A stretch of DNA of 64,000 nt from Synechococcales cyanobacterium bin59.metabat.ball.084 (GCA_013297675.1 JAAFHZ010000007.1:1-64000), one strand, 5' to 3'; counted from the stretch's first letter, positions 43,313 through 56,306 are shown. The notes: a model not told the origin generated them from the sequence alone. Numbers and translations are program-made.

Positions 43313-44167
43313 CTACTGAGCACTAACAAGCCAAGCCGCAGCAGGCATTTGCACCCCATCTTTTGTCTCAAACATCTTCAATCGCTCTTCTAACTCAGAT
43401 TGAATCGCCATCCCGATCGCCGCAGGCACATCCTCCGGCAACTGGGCATTACCCAAAGCCTTCAGCAAAAATTCCGCAGCAGACCTAGCATTAGATCCAG
43501 CACCACCAATACCCAAATTGTTTTGCCATGGTGTAATCCTAATATTCTTAAATCCCGCCAATTGCAGTATTTCCTGCACATACTCTGGTTCATCAAAAGC
43601 AAACGGCCCAGGCGCACGCGGCACCGGAGTTGGCAACGGGAAATGTGCATTGATCATGTTTTCTACTTCCAGCCGCCAGAGATTTTGGAGCATTGGTGCC
43701 CAACAAGCAAAAACCATTCTGCCACCGGGCTTCAAGAAACCATGCAGATGAATAAAGGCAGCCTGCGGATCGCTAAAAAACATCACACCAAACCGCGATA
43801 CCACCGCATCAGCCTGTGCCACAGGCAACTCAGCAATTGCCGCATCCCCCAGCACAAAATGCAAATTCTCCAAACCTAGCATTCCGGCTCGCTTGCTAGC
43901 TTCTGCCACCAACACCGACGAAATATCTAACCCCGTCACCCCACCTGCTGCACTGACCTGCCGAGCGATCGCTATACTCGTAGCCCCAGTCCCACAGCCC
44001 ACATCAATGATTCGCTCACCTGGTTGACACGCCGCCAGTTCAATCAGCGCTCGACCGATCGGCTCCAACATCTCCTCAAAGCGATCGGCATTCGCCAACC
44101 ACCGTTCACCCCGCTGACCCGCCCAGAGAGTTTCTGAGCTTGCTTTTTCTGGGCTTATATTCGTCAT
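43313..44167 (-). CDS. Class I SAM-dependent methyltransferase
   Basis: The 284-residue protein has motif I IIDVGCGTGATSIAIA, the acidic residue at the end of beta-2 in VTGLDIS, and GDAAIAELP as motif II. The substrate is not evident; the long C-terminal helical part resembles small-molecule or UbiE/COQ5-like enzymes. The start follows the fragment of a second methyltransferase by five bases. Confidence 0.85.
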   Translation of the reverse strand: MTNISPEKASSETLWAGQRGERWLANADRFEEMLEPIGRALIELAACQPGERIIDVGCGTGATSIAIARQVSAAGGVTGLDISSVLVAEASKRAGMLGLENLHFVLGDAAIAELPVAQADAVVSRFGVMFFSDPQAAFIHLHGFLKPGGRMVFACWAPMLQNLWRLEVENMINAHFPLPTPVPRAPGPFAFDEPEYVQEILQLAGFKNIRITPWQNNLGIGGAGSNARSAAEFLLKALGNAQLPEDVPAAIGMAIQSELEERLKMFETKDGVQMPAAAWLVSAQ

Positions 44168-44171
44168 GATT

Positions 44172-44294
44172 TCAGACTCTGTTAAAGATAATCAATATTT
44201 TACCAACTCGAAGCTTGACTTCATGCAGTAACTCTCTAGCCCAACTTTGTTGAGCATCGGAATTTCGGGCATATTTTACTGGATTCTAAGTCAT
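44172..44294 (-). pseudogene. N-terminal fragment of a methyltransferase paralogue
   Basis: On the minus strand NPVKYARNSDAQQSWARELL corresponds position by position to NSVKYAQSSDEQQSWVKALL at the start of the intact methyltransferase gene beginning at 45160. The fragment has a stop at its third codon and runs into unrelated sequence after about 24 matching codons. It is the relic of a duplicated gene. Confidence 0.7.
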
Positions 44295-44377
44295 GATCAT
44301 ATTTTTGGTAAGGCGGGCTAACCGGTGAAATTACTGGTAATAATATCGGGGTTTGTCTGCCAGGAAATCAGCTATCT

Positions 44378-45160
44378 TCAATATTTTATCAGAGTAGCTT
44401 CTTGCTTGACCATCAAAATATGAGAGTAGCCCCACTGATCCAAAGGGTGATCGGCTAAATATTTATCGACAAATTGATCGACAAAATCATCTCGTTGTTC
44501 GATCGGTACGCTGTGAGTAAAGGGAGTCCAATTATTAGAGATCCAGTCCTTTAATTCATCCCGATTAGGATGAGTAACATCCTGAGGAATCAATTTTAAC
44601 TGTTCTATCCTAAAATTGGTTTCTTTTAACCATCTAGGGTAGTCTTTATCTTGATCAAAAGAGTAAGCGTCATGGAAATCGTGGAAGTATTTTTGCCAGC
44701 GATCTAGCGACATTAATTCGGCAAAAATATTGAGAATTTCTTTGGCATTGCTTTTGCCACTGCAAGATACCACGAGTCTGCCGCCAGCCCGTAGAACCTG
44801 ACTGGCCTGGTGCAAAAAAATCTGATGGTTGTTTGCCCAATTTAAAGTTGCATTAGAAAAACACAGATCGAATTCTGCCTGAAAATTTAGAGAAGGGGTA
44901 TTAAATTGATTAAATAACAAATTGGGGTAGATGGTGTTGGGATATGTGCGATTGGCATAATCGATCATTTCTGCTGAACTATCGACCCCTACAACCCGGC
45001 TGTCGGGCAATGTTTTGGCAAAGTCTGCCGTGATTTTACCGTTGCCACAGCCCACATTTAAAATTGCTTCATCACCGCGTTTTTGCACTTCAGATAGTAA
45101 CGCTTTGACCCAACTTTGCTGCTCATCAGAGCTTTGAGCGTATTTTACTGAGTTCCACAT
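44378..45160 (-). CDS. Class I SAM-dependent methyltransferase (trans-aconitate methyltransferase-like)
   Basis: The 260-residue protein has ILNVGCGNGKITADFAKTLP (motif I), VVGVDSSAEMIDYA, and FDLCFSNATLNWANNHQIFL, a sequence shape seen in Tam- and BioC-like methyltransferases. The substrate is unknown. A broken N-terminal copy lies just downstream. Upstream is dxr, divergent. Confidence 0.83.
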   Translation of the reverse strand: MWNSVKYAQSSDEQQSWVKALLSEVQKRGDEAILNVGCGNGKITADFAKTLPDSRVVGVDSSAEMIDYANRTYPNTIYPNLLFNQFNTPSLNFQAEFDLCFSNATLNWANNHQIFLHQASQVLRAGGRLVVSCSGKSNAKEILNIFAELMSLDRWQKYFHDFHDAYSFDQDKDYPRWLKETNFRIEQLKLIPQDVTHPNRDELKDWISNNWTPFTHSVPIEQRDDFVDQFVDKYLADHPLDQWGYSHILMVKQEATLIKY

Positions 45161-45307
45161 AGTAATCTTACTAGCGTATGCTAGCCCCCGAAATTATTGG
45201 TCAGATACTCAGGAGAATAGTCCAAAGTATTCGTTTTGTCCGTAAGAAAAAGTTAGGTGTTCATCGCAGTCTTTGGTAACATTATGTAAACTCTTCTGGC
45301 AAAAACT

Positions 45308-46489
45308 GTGAAAGCGATAACCCTTCTTGGCTCCACCGGGTCAATCGGCACCCAAACTCTAGATATCGTCCGTGAACACCCCGATCGCTTTCGCCTAGTA
45401 GGTTTGGCTGCTGGCAGCAATGTAGAACTACTGGCGCAGCAAGTGCAAGAATTTCGCCCGCAGATCGTGGCGATCGCCAACCAAGCTAAGTTTGCGGAAC
45501 TAAAAGAGGCACTCAGCGGCTTAGATTACCATCCAGAAATTTTGGCTGGCGAAGAAGGCTTGGTAGAAGTCGCCCGCTATGGTGATGCCCAGAGCGTCGT
45601 GACAGGAATTGTCGGCTGTGCGGGGTTATTACCAACTTTAGCAGCGATCGAAGCTGGTAAAGATATTGCTTTGGCCAATAAAGAGACTTTGATTGCTGGT
45701 GGTCCGGTGGTCTTGCCGCTGGTAGCGAAGCATGGCGTGAAGCTGTTACCGGCAGATTCTGAGCATTCGGCAATTTTTCAGTGTTTACAAGGCGTGCCCG
45801 CTGGTGGACTCCGCCGGATTATTTTGACCGCTTCTGGTGGCTCGTTCCGAGATTGGCCAGCAGAGAAGCTTCAGCATGTAACAATTGCAGATGCCTTGCA
45901 GCATCCGAACTGGTCGATGGGCAAAAAAATCACGATCGATTCAGCTACTTTAATGAACAAGGGCTTAGAAGTGATCGAAGCTCATTATTTATTTGGCTTG
46001 GACTACGACGATATTGATATTGTGATTCATCCCCAGAGCATTATTCACTCTTTGATTGAAATGCAAGATACCTCGGTGCTGGCGCAGCTTGGCTGGGCAG
46101 ATATGCGCTTGCCCTTGCTCTATGCTATGTCTTGGCCAGAGCGGATTGCTACTGATTGGCCACAGTTAGATTTAGTAAAAGCTGGAGATTTGACCTTTCG
46201 AGAACCCGATCGCGTGAAGTATCCTTGTATTAACTTGGCCTATGCAGCGGGCAGAGCGGGCGGCACGATGCCTGCGGTGTTGAATGGAGCTAACGAACAG
46301 GCAGTGGCGCTGTTTTTAGATGAAAAAATTCCATTTTTGGCGATTCCGCAGTTAATTGAGCAGGTGTGCGATCGGCATAGTGCCGATAATAATCAACAGC
46401 CTGCCTTGGCTGACATTATTGCCATGGATGAATGGGCGCGGCAGGCGGTGTTAGCAGCGAGTCAAAAAATATCTTTGGCTACAGTTTAA
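45308..46489 (+). CDS. dxr: 1-deoxy-D-xylulose-5-phosphate reductoisomerase
   Basis: Dxr commits carbon to the MEP isoprenoid pathway that feeds carotenoids and phytol. The 393-residue protein has the NADPH site [14 protein letters not shown], the metal and substrate motifs [41 protein letters not shown] and [11 protein letters not shown]. It starts at GTG 45308. The length is normal. Confidence 0.96.
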   Translation: MKAITLLGSTGSIGTQTLDIVREHPDRFRLVGLAAGSNVELLAQQVQEFRPQIVAIANQAKFAELKEALSGLDYHPEILAGEEGLVEVARYGDAQSVVTGIVGCAGLLPTLAAIEAGKDIALANKETLIAGGPVVLPLVAKHGVKLLPADSEHSAIFQCLQGVPAGGLRRIILTASGGSFRDWPAEKLQHVTIADALQHPNWSMGKKITIDSATLMNKGLEVIEAHYLFGLDYDDIDIVIHPQSIIHSLIEMQDTSVLAQLGWADMRLPLLYAMSWPERIATDWPQLDLVKAGDLTFREPDRVKYPCINLAYAAGRAGGTMPAVLNGANEQAVALFLDEKIPFLAIPQLIEQVCDRHSADNNQQPALADIIAMDEWARQAVLAASQKISLATV

Positions 46490-46540
46490 TTCTTTTGACC
46501 AGTGGTAAATTCACTTAATCGAGTTGCGTAATTCTGTTTG

Positions 46541-46568
46541 GAGGTGGCTGATTTGCCGCCTCTATTTG
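46541..46568 (+). terminator. Probable dxr terminator
   Basis: GAGGTGGC (46541-46548) pairs with GCCGCCTC (46555-46562, one G-U) around a six-base loop. It is followed by tatttgttt, a weak U-tract. Confidence 0.55.
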
Positions 46569-46596
46569 TTTGCGGCCAGAAATATCTGAATTTTGA

Positions 46597-48039
<1,443 letters not shown>

Positions 48040-48129
48040 CACAATACCGGTGCCCAAAACCGATCTAACTTACTAGATCGGTAAAATAAAACCTGGTAAA
48101 ATTCTAAAAAATAACTAGAGAAATTCATT

Positions 48130-48429
48130 ATGGAACTCACGATCGAATGCAAACAGCGAGTAGCTGGCAGCAAACCAAACCAACTGCGCCGTGAAGGTCG
48201 TACACCAGCTAATTTGTATGGTCACAAAGGCAATGAATCGGAGCTGTTGACCATCAGCACTAAAGATTTAGACATGTTGCTCAGAAAAGCGCAGCCGGGT
48301 AAAACAATGGTAGAAGTTACTATTCCTGAGCTTTCTTGGAAAGGCAAAGTAGTAGTACAAGATGTTCATAAACACCCTTGGAAGCCATTTGCTTATCATG
48401 TGAGCTTTTACGCTAACAGCAACAAGTAG
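48130..48429 (+). CDS. rplY: 50S ribosomal protein bL25
   Basis: The 99-residue protein matches the short, single-domain L25 type that binds 5S rRNA (NQLRREGRTPANLYGH near the N-terminus). It has no CTC-like C-terminal domain. A terminator follows within 25 bases. Confidence 0.88.
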   Translation: MELTIECKQRVAGSKPNQLRREGRTPANLYGHKGNESELLTISTKDLDMLLRKAQPGKTMVEVTIPELSWKGKVVVQDVHKHPWKPFAYHVSFYANSNK

Positions 48430-48451
48430 TTTTAGTAAAAACTAAAATTTA

Positions 48452-48476
48452 TTACCCGCAGTAGCGGGTTTTATTT
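48452..48476 (+). terminator. rplY terminator
   Basis: ACCCGC (48454-48459) pairs with GCGGGT (48464-48469) and is followed by ttttatttt. Confidence 0.85.
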
Positions 48477-48573
48477 TGGCTAAAAATCAAGGCATTAAAA
48501 ATTAAAGAGAAGAAACTATTTAGGCTGTAAGACGGTCACAGAAAACAATACTATTTTAGTTTCAACCAGCACC

Positions 48574-49287
48574 ATGACCCTTGTTAGATCTTGTTTGCGC
48601 CTAACTCTACCCGCATTATTAACTCTTGGCCTTAGCTCTCCTGGCTGGACGGCAGAGCAGCAGCGGGTGCTCTCGGTAACTGGGCGCGGCACCACTTCGA
48701 TCGCCGCCACTTTAGCTCAAGTTAGTTTAGGAGTAGAAGTCACCGGTAAAAACTCTACAACCGTGCAAAAAGAAGCTGCCAACCGCGCAGCCAGAGTGTT
48801 ACAGTTGCTGCGCTTACGTAAGGTTGACAAACTTCAAACCAGCGCTGTCACCCTCACTCCTAATTATGTCAATGAAAACAACCGCCAGCGAATTGCAGGC
48901 TACACCGCTACTAATAGCGTCACTTTTAGAACACCCACTACCGAAGCCGGAGTAACGATCGATGCCGCCGTCAATGCCGGAGCTACTCGGGTAGATAGCG
49001 TTAGCTCGGTGCCCGAAGATGCAGCGATCGAAAGTGCTCAGTCTCAGGCGATTCAATTGGCCACCAAAGATGCCCAGCGGCAAGCATTAGCAGCCTTAAG
49101 TAGTTTGGGTCTCCAGCAAAAGGCGATCGTGGGAATTCAGATCAATGATGCCGCTCGCCCTGCGCCAATACCGGTTGCTTTTGGTCGAAATGGTTCCTTC
49201 GATGCCGCTAAAACAGTTGCTCCTACCCAAATCGTAGGCGGCGAACAAGAAGTACAGGCCAACGTCACTCTGCAAATTAGCTACTAG
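48574..49287 (+). CDS. SIMPL (DUF541) domain protein, exported
   Basis: The 237-residue protein has a Sec signal (SCLRLTLPALLTLGLSSPGW, cleavage near residue 27). The DUF541/SIMPL domain follows, with VLSVTGRGTTSIAATLAQVS and TSAVTLTPNYVNENNRQRIA. These periplasmic or outer-membrane proteins are of uncertain role, with links to stress. A perfect terminator lies 74 bases after the stop. Confidence 0.88.
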   Translation: MTLVRSCLRLTLPALLTLGLSSPGWTAEQQRVLSVTGRGTTSIAATLAQVSLGVEVTGKNSTTVQKEAANRAARVLQLLRLRKVDKLQTSAVTLTPNYVNENNRQRIAGYTATNSVTFRTPTTEAGVTIDAAVNAGATRVDSVSSVPEDAAIESAQSQAIQLATKDAQRQALAALSSLGLQQKAIVGIQINDAARPAPIPVAFGRNGSFDAAKTVAPTQIVGGEQEVQANVTLQISY

Positions 49288-49360
49288 TCTAGATTTCTAA
49301 GGAGATTGAGATTTAAGGGCATTAAATCTTAGTCAGACTATCGCAATTGTGTTGTTTTGT

Positions 49361-49406
49361 TACCGAGTTAAAAGCTAATGCACTGACTTTTAACTCGGTA
49401 TTTTTA
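49361..49406 (+). terminator. Terminator downstream of the SIMPL gene
   Basis: A perfect 14-base stem (49361-49374 with 49387-49400, arms TACCGAGTTAAAAG) has a 12-base loop and is followed by TTTTT. The remaining 245 bases before chlL show no further gene; the chlL promoter must lie there. Confidence 0.9.
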
Positions 49407-49652
49407 TGCTGAAAAGGTTAATAAAATATCCACAATTAGGGCTGAAAATAAGGTGAGCTGTAGCATCTTTACTGATAGAAATATCGATCAATTATAGGTA
49501 TTTACGCTTAAACACGCCATCCTACTAGTCTGCAAGCAATAGTAGCTGACAAACTATTAGTATGAACGAATATGTCAGCTCCTTTTCTTTGCCTCTACTT
49601 AGCGCCATAATTTTCACCTATAAGATACAGTCGGCCAGCGGAGGTTTTGTAA

Positions 49653-50516
49653 GTGAAACTAGCAGTATACGGAAAAGGCGGCATTGGTAAATCGACAACT
49701 AGCTGCAACATCTCAGTCGCTTTAGCTCGGCGCGGGAAAAAAGTCTTGCAGATTGGTTGCGATCCCAAGCATGACAGCACCTTTACCCTCACGGGATATT
49801 TGATTCCAACGATTATCGATACATTGCAAGAAAAGGACTACCACTACGAAGATGTGTGGCCTGAAGATGTGATCTACAAAGGTTATGGCGGCGTGGATTG
49901 CGTAGAAGCAGGCGGCCCGCCTGCTGGTGCGGGATGCGGTGGTTACGTGGTGGGCGAAACAGTCAAATTATTGAAAGAGCTAAACGCTTTTGATGAATAT
50001 GATGTGATTTTGTTTGACGTATTGGGCGACGTGGTTTGCGGTGGCTTTGCGGCTCCCCTAAACTATGCCGACTATTGTTTGATTGTCACGGACAACGGCT
50101 TTGATGCTTTGTTTGCCGCCAATCGGATTGCTGCTTCAGTGCGGGAAAAAGCCCGGACTCACCCCTTGCGTTTGGCTGGCCTGATCGGCAACCGCACTTC
50201 TAAGCGAGACTTGATCGATAAGTACCTAGAAGCAGTGCCCATGCCTGTTTTAGATATATTGCCCCTGATTGAAGATATTCGGGTATCCCGAGTTAAGGGC
50301 AAAACATTGTTTGAGATGGCCGAAAAAGACCCCGCCCTCAACTATGTGTGTGACTACTACCTGAACATTGCTGACCAAATTTTGGCCATGCCCGAAGGCG
50401 TAGTACCTAATGACACCCCCGATCGGGAGCTATTTACTTTGCTTTCGGACTTCTACTTGGGTAACACTACTCCGCCGCCGGTGACTGCCAGTGCTGAGCA
50501 GCTTTTGATGGTTTAG
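49653..50516 (+). CDS. chlL: Light-independent protochlorophyllide reductase, ChlL subunit
   Basis: ChlL is the NifH-like iron-sulfur ATPase that donates electrons to ChlN-ChlB in dark chlorophyll synthesis. The 287-residue protein has the P-loop [14 protein letters not shown], the 4Fe-4S ligands in [17 protein letters not shown] and in [16 protein letters not shown], and the usual length. The start is GTG 49653. chlN follows after about 100 bases, with a hairpin between. Confidence 0.96.
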   Translation: MKLAVYGKGGIGKSTTSCNISVALARRGKKVLQIGCDPKHDSTFTLTGYLIPTIIDTLQEKDYHYEDVWPEDVIYKGYGGVDCVEAGGPPAGAGCGGYVVGETVKLLKELNAFDEYDVILFDVLGDVVCGGFAAPLNYADYCLIVTDNGFDALFAANRIAASVREKARTHPLRLAGLIGNRTSKRDLIDKYLEAVPMPVLDILPLIEDIRVSRVKGKTLFEMAEKDPALNYVCDYYLNIADQILAMPEGVVPNDTPDRELFTLLSDFYLGNTTPPPVTASAEQLLMV

Positions 50517-50528
50517 TGAAACTAGAAT

Positions 50529-52011
<1,483 letters not shown>

Positions 52012-52036
52012 TATTTCGCTCAATTTGCCCCTCATG

Positions 52037-52068
52037 AAACCGTCTTCGATATAGCGAAGGCGGTTTTG
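52037..52068 (+). terminator. chlN terminator
   Basis: AAACCGTCTTCG (52037-52048) pairs with CGAAGGCGGTTT (52055-52066, one G-U) around atatag, with a short T-run. Confidence 0.8.
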
Positions 52069-52346
52069 AGGTGATATACCAAATTGGTACCCGAAAGTTT
52101 TCTATAGCATTTTAGTTAAATTACAAAAAAATACGCAATTTGGCTCATGGGTTTTGTAGATTACTTAGTTACTTTAGATATATGCGAAGACAAGGCGGTT
52201 CAGAACTCCCAGCTTAAGTATGTTATAAATTTCAGCTTCAAAGTTTAGACTAATTTAAATTTAACTTTTATTTCACGGCCTAATTGTCTCAGCTTGTTTA
52301 CTCATTTTTTGGATTTCCCTGGTTCTTACCGAGCCAGGGATTTTTT
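52067..52346 (+). ncRNA. Possible non-coding transcript ending at an orphan terminator
   Basis: Between the chlN terminator and the next gene a second terminator (stem TCCCTGG 52316-52322 with CCAGGGA 52334-52340, then TTTTTT) closes a region with no reading frame. A terminator without a gene suggests a small RNA. No known cyanobacterial sRNA motif was recognised and the 5' end is not defined. From 52347 to the PBP gene nothing else is seen. Confidence 0.3.
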
Positions 52347-52512
52347 ATTAGATAATTGTATCGATGACTGCATTTAGAACTACATTTAGCAAAATTAGTA
52401 ACGACATTGTTAGAGAGGCACAGAGTAAAAGACAGCCATGAGCAAGCTGTGCCCGATCGATCTCCTTGTGATCCTGTAAGTTAAGATCTATGGAAGCACT
52501 TTAAAGAATCAA

Positions 52513-54759
52513 ATGTCATCTCAGCCCCCTCGGAAAACCGTTCTCAATCAAATTACTCAGGTATTGCAAGGTAAAGCCAATGTCCTGCCACCGGCTCTGA
52601 AACGCAATGCGCGGGTGCCAGAAATTTTGGTTCAAGATGCCGATGCCCCCCAGCCCGATAAATATCCGCTGCTGGGCGAAAAGTATTTGCTGGGGCGCAG
52701 TAGCTCCTGCGATATTGTAGTAGATAACCAGGTGGTCAGCACCACCCACCTGTCGGTGAGTAAAGATCCTCGCCGTCCTAAAGTTTTTATCCTCAAAGAC
52801 GAAGGCTCTACCAACGGCATTTATCGGGGTAAAAAAAGAATCGATCGCCTCATTTTGCGTCATGGTGATAGCTTTACTCTAGGTCCGCCAGAATTAGCTG
52901 CTGCCGTTACGATCAGCTTTCAAGACCCACCGCCTTGGTACTTACAGACTATGCGCCTTGGCCTTTACGGTGTGAGTGGAATATTGGGAATTTTGTTAAC
53001 CTTCATTTTAATGGAAGTAGCCAAAGCTCCTTCGGTTTCCCTGATTCCAGATAGCACTGGTCCGGTGGTGGTGTTTGGTGATGGTATGGAAGAAACCTTG
53101 CGCAAGCCGCGCACCACTGCCCATCGCGATTTACCAACGATCGATAGTTTTTCGCCATATTTACCCAAAGCCTTGATCGCTTCTGAAGATGCGCGGTTTT
53201 ATTGGCATCTTGGCGTAGATCCTTTGGGGATTGCTCGATCGGTGGCAGTTGCCCGAGGGAAAGGTAAATTTACTCAGGGTGCCAGTACCTTAACTCAACA
53301 AATGGCGCGTAGTTTGTTTCGGGGTTATGTAGGTACCGAAGATTCGATCGGGCGCAAAATCAAAGAGGCAGCAGTCTCTTTTAAACTAGAAACTTTCTAT
53401 AGTAAAGACGAAATTTTGCGCTTCTATCTCAACCGGGTGTTTTTAGGCGAAGACACCTCTGGTTTTGAGGATGCGGCCCAATACTATTTTAAAAAATCAG
53501 CGAAAGATCTCACCCTATCCGAATCTGCGACTTTGGTAGGAATTTTACCAGGGCCAAATATTTTTAAACCCTGTGGTGGCGCGGTTAATGACCAGGCTAT
53601 TACCCGCCGTAACTTAGTGCTAGAGAGAATGCTAGAAACCGGCGCAGCCAGCCCTGCGGAAATTAGAGAAGCTCGTCGATCGCGCTTGAATGTGAACCCA
53701 GAAGCCTGTAAATCTTTTACTAACACCAAAGCGCCCTATGCTTACGATTACGTTTTTTTAGAACTACAGCAGATTTTGGGGGGTGAGATGGCCAAAGAAG
53801 GCAACTTTATTGTGGAGACGGGTTTAGATTTAAAGATGCAGGCCAAGGCTGAGGCGGCCTTGGCAAATCATGTCGCCAGTACTGGTAAAAGCTACCGATT
53901 TTCTCAGGGTGGTCTGGTGACAATGGATACCACCACTGGCCTGGTAAAAGCAATGGTGGGTGGAGTAGATTATCCAAAAAGTCAGTATAATCGTGCAGCA
54001 GTTGCCCAACGGCAGCCCGGTTCTACCTTTAAGCTGTTTGCCTATGCTGCGGCGATCGAGCAAGGCATTTCCCCAAACAAATCTTATTCCTGCGATCCGA
54101 TGACTTGGGAAGGACGAACTTTTAAGGGTTGTAGTCATGGGGCCAGTGGCGCAGCCGATATGTATACCGGCTTTTCGCTGTCAGAAAACATTACGGCGCT
54201 GAGAGTCGGGCGAGATGCTGGCTTATCGAAGGTGGTGGAACTAGCCCAAAGAATGGGGGTGCGATCGAAGCTAGAAGCAGTGCCTGCCCTGATTTTGGGA
54301 CAGAGTGGGGTGACTGTATTAGAAATGACTGGTGCCTATGGGGCAGTGGGCAACAAGGGCGTGTGGAATCAGCCTCGGGTGATCAAAAGAGTCTATGACA
54401 GCAGTGCTTGTCAAGATCGCAACAATTTTCGCACCTGTAGAGAAATGTATTCTTACCAAAATGATGGTCAGCACAATCGCAGAGTCATTAGCCCTGGTGT
54501 AGCCAGCACTATGTATGGCTTAATGCGGGGGGTCTTGGGTGCTACGGGCAAAGATGCAGCTTTGGGTTTGGGGGAAGCTGGTAAAACTGGAACGACCGAT
54601 CGAAATGTGGATTTGTGGTTTATTGGCTTTGTCCCCGATGCGAAGTTGACCACTGGGATTTGGTTGGGCAACGATGATAACTCTCCGGCTAGTGTGAGTA
54701 GTAGTAGTGCTCAGTCTGCTCAATTGTGGGGTAAATACATGAACTCAATTTTGCGGTAA
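52513..54759 (+). CDS. Class A penicillin-binding protein with N-terminal FHA domain
   Basis: This bifunctional peptidoglycan synthase has 748 residues. A cytoplasmic FHA domain (LLGRSSSCDIVVDNQVVSTT, STNGIY) that reads phosphothreonine comes first, then a membrane helix near 145-165. The GT51 glycosyltransferase has the catalytic Glu in SEDARFYWHLG and the motif QGASTLTQQMARSLF. The transpeptidase has Ser504/Lys507 in GSTFKL, SEN at 557-559 and KTG at 691-693. All catalytic residues are present. The FHA domain suggests control by Ser/Thr kinases. Confidence 0.94.
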   Translation: MSSQPPRKTVLNQITQVLQGKANVLPPALKRNARVPEILVQDADAPQPDKYPLLGEKYLLGRSSSCDIVVDNQVVSTTHLSVSKDPRRPKVFILKDEGSTNGIYRGKKRIDRLILRHGDSFTLGPPELAAAVTISFQDPPPWYLQTMRLGLYGVSGILGILLTFILMEVAKAPSVSLIPDSTGPVVVFGDGMEETLRKPRTTAHRDLPTIDSFSPYLPKALIASEDARFYWHLGVDPLGIARSVAVARGKGKFTQGASTLTQQMARSLFRGYVGTEDSIGRKIKEAAVSFKLETFYSKDEILRFYLNRVFLGEDTSGFEDAAQYYFKKSAKDLTLSESATLVGILPGPNIFKPCGGAVNDQAITRRNLVLERMLETGAASPAEIREARRSRLNVNPEACKSFTNTKAPYAYDYVFLELQQILGGEMAKEGNFIVETGLDLKMQAKAEAALANHVASTGKSYRFSQGGLVTMDTTTGLVKAMVGGVDYPKSQYNRAAVAQRQPGSTFKLFAYAAAIEQGISPNKSYSCDPMTWEGRTFKGCSHGASGAADMYTGFSLSENITALRVGRDAGLSKVVELAQRMGVRSKLEAVPALILGQSGVTVLEMTGAYGAVGNKGVWNQPRVIKRVYDSSACQDRNNFRTCREMYSYQNDGQHNRRVISPGVASTMYGLMRGVLGATGKDAALGLGEAGKTGTTDRNVDLWFIGFVPDAKLTTGIWLGNDDNSPASVSSSSAQSAQLWGKYMNSILR

Positions 54760-54813
54760 TTCACGGTAGCAATTTGCCAAAAACCAGAATAGAGATCCTC
54801 TCTGTATAAGTAA

Positions 54814-54834
54814 CCCCTCCGCTGGGCAGAGGGG
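54814..54834. terminator. Hairpin between convergent genes
   Basis: CCCCTC pairs with GAGGGG around a nine-base loop, between the convergent PBP and hypothetical genes. There is no T-run; weak. Confidence 0.4.
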
Positions 54835-54856
54835 AAGAATATCAAAAAAACCAGAT

Positions 54857-55744
54857 CTACATCTCTGCCGCAGCCCGTTCAATCAAACGGCGAGCTAAAG
54901 TTTGAGTACCGGTATGAGAATAGTAGTTGGTAGACACATCAATAAAAGCGCCGAGGTAATCGAGCTTATCGTCAGCTACTTCGACAAAACCCCGCAGGTT
55001 GCCCACCACCATTTCTGGTGAAAGACCACGCGACTCCACAAAATCACTCATCCAACCGCGCACCGAATCCATACTCTGATTGATAAAGCCCAGTTGACCA
55101 CCGCTGTCACCACCAGGAATGACATCGCGGATGCCTTGGAAAGTTTTGTTACCTTCTAATTGGTCAGGACCCATGCCACTTAAGCCGTCGATCGCCTTAA
55201 TGATAAAGTCTGGGCCTAGAGGCACCAAACCATCAAAGCAAATCAGCGCCGCCATCCGCATCAGAGACTCGCCGCCGTAATCGGCCAAGGCAGCTAAAAA
55301 GTCGCCGACGCTATCACCAGGGATACCGTTGATTTGGCAGAAAGCCACAATTTCAGCAACTAGTTTGACTCCTAGGTCGATCGTTTGAGCCGTTTCGGCT
55401 TTAGGAGTCAGGTTGTTTAAAAAGCCCAACAGCGGAATGCTTTCTCCCACCTTACTAGCCATTGCTGCGGCACCCAGAGCGCTAGACCCAGCATCGACAG
55501 TTTCGTAGAGCCACATGGCGGTTTGGTAGCCTTGGGACTTGTCGTTATACAGAGCTACTGCTCGTTCGCCGATCGCCTGAATATATTCTGGGTCATCAGT
55601 ACCAGTGACTGCCGTAATGGTGTTTTCAAAGCCGACAATGTTTTGCCATTGGCCAGGAATCACAAAATCGAGAGAGTTGAGCGCCATTACTGTAATGCCA
55701 CCAGTGGCTAGATTATCAACGGCTTCAAAAATTGGTTTACTCAT
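54857..55744 (-). CDS. Conserved hypothetical protein
   Basis: The 295-residue product is mostly helical and acidic, with Gly-rich segments (GSSALGAAAMASKVGESIPL, DGLVPLGPDFIIKAIDGLSG) and no membrane helix or signal. It begins MSKPIFEAVDNLATGGITVM. The composition suggests a soluble cytoplasmic protein. I do not recognise the family. The next gene upstream on the same strand encodes a lipoprotein 37 bases away, so the two may be an operon. Confidence 0.75.
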   Translation of the reverse strand: MSKPIFEAVDNLATGGITVMALNSLDFVIPGQWQNIVGFENTITAVTGTDDPEYIQAIGERAVALYNDKSQGYQTAMWLYETVDAGSSALGAAAMASKVGESIPLLGFLNNLTPKAETAQTIDLGVKLVAEIVAFCQINGIPGDSVGDFLAALADYGGESLMRMAALICFDGLVPLGPDFIIKAIDGLSGMGPDQLEGNKTFQGIRDVIPGGDSGGQLGFINQSMDSVRGWMSDFVESRGLSPEMVVGNLRGFVEVADDKLDYLGAFIDVSTNYYSHTGTQTLARRLIERAAAEM

Positions 55745-55781
55745 TGTTTCAGACTCCTTAGTTTTTTACAGATTATTGTCG

Positions 55782-56306
55782 TTACTTCAGCTTGCTAAGT
55801 CCATCTAGGTTAAACTTCTTCAGCCAAGTCATCCGGTTATCGGCGGTAAAGGAAGCATCACGGGAGGCAACTTTAACTTGGAATTTTTTCACCAATACAC
55901 CAGTGCTTTTTAAAGGGGTTTCTACTAGCATTGGAAAGCCATTGAGCTTTTCGGTGCTTTTTTGATATTTGTTAGCGGCAGCGGGCAGGCTGGTGGTGTC
56001 GCTAATAGATAAGACCGCCACATTTTTGCCGCCCTTGTTTAACTTGGCTTCAGCAAAACCTTTTTTCTCTTGAGAGAACACTCGATCGTAGCCGTCAGCA
56101 TCAGCAGGAAAGAATTTATTAAACTCGCCGCCCTGAGTCGCATCTTTAGCTACGGCTTTTTCGGCTCCCCTGGCGGTGGTATCTTTTTGCACCTGAGCAA
56201 ACTTAGAAGGCTCTTTCTGGAAACAGCCAGGAATGAACAGCACCAAAGAAAGCACGATCGGAATCAATACTTTGCGCCAGTCAACACGCCAATTAGAAAA
56301 GATCAT
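55782..56306 (-). CDS. Putative lipoprotein
   Basis: The 174-residue protein has a type II signal (VLIPIVLSLVLFIPGC, lipidated Cys28) preceded by a basic N-terminus. The mature part is Lys-rich with a small alpha/beta domain (FAEAKLNKGGKNVAVLSISD). It is probably anchored in a membrane facing the periplasm. No family name is known to me. Confidence 0.82.
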   Translation of the reverse strand: MIFSNWRVDWRKVLIPIVLSLVLFIPGCFQKEPSKFAQVQKDTTARGAEKAVAKDATQGGEFNKFFPADADGYDRVFSQEKKGFAEAKLNKGGKNVAVLSISDTTSLPAAANKYQKSTEKLNGFPMLVETPLKSTGVLVKKFQVKVASRDASFTADNRMTWLKKFNLDGLSKLK

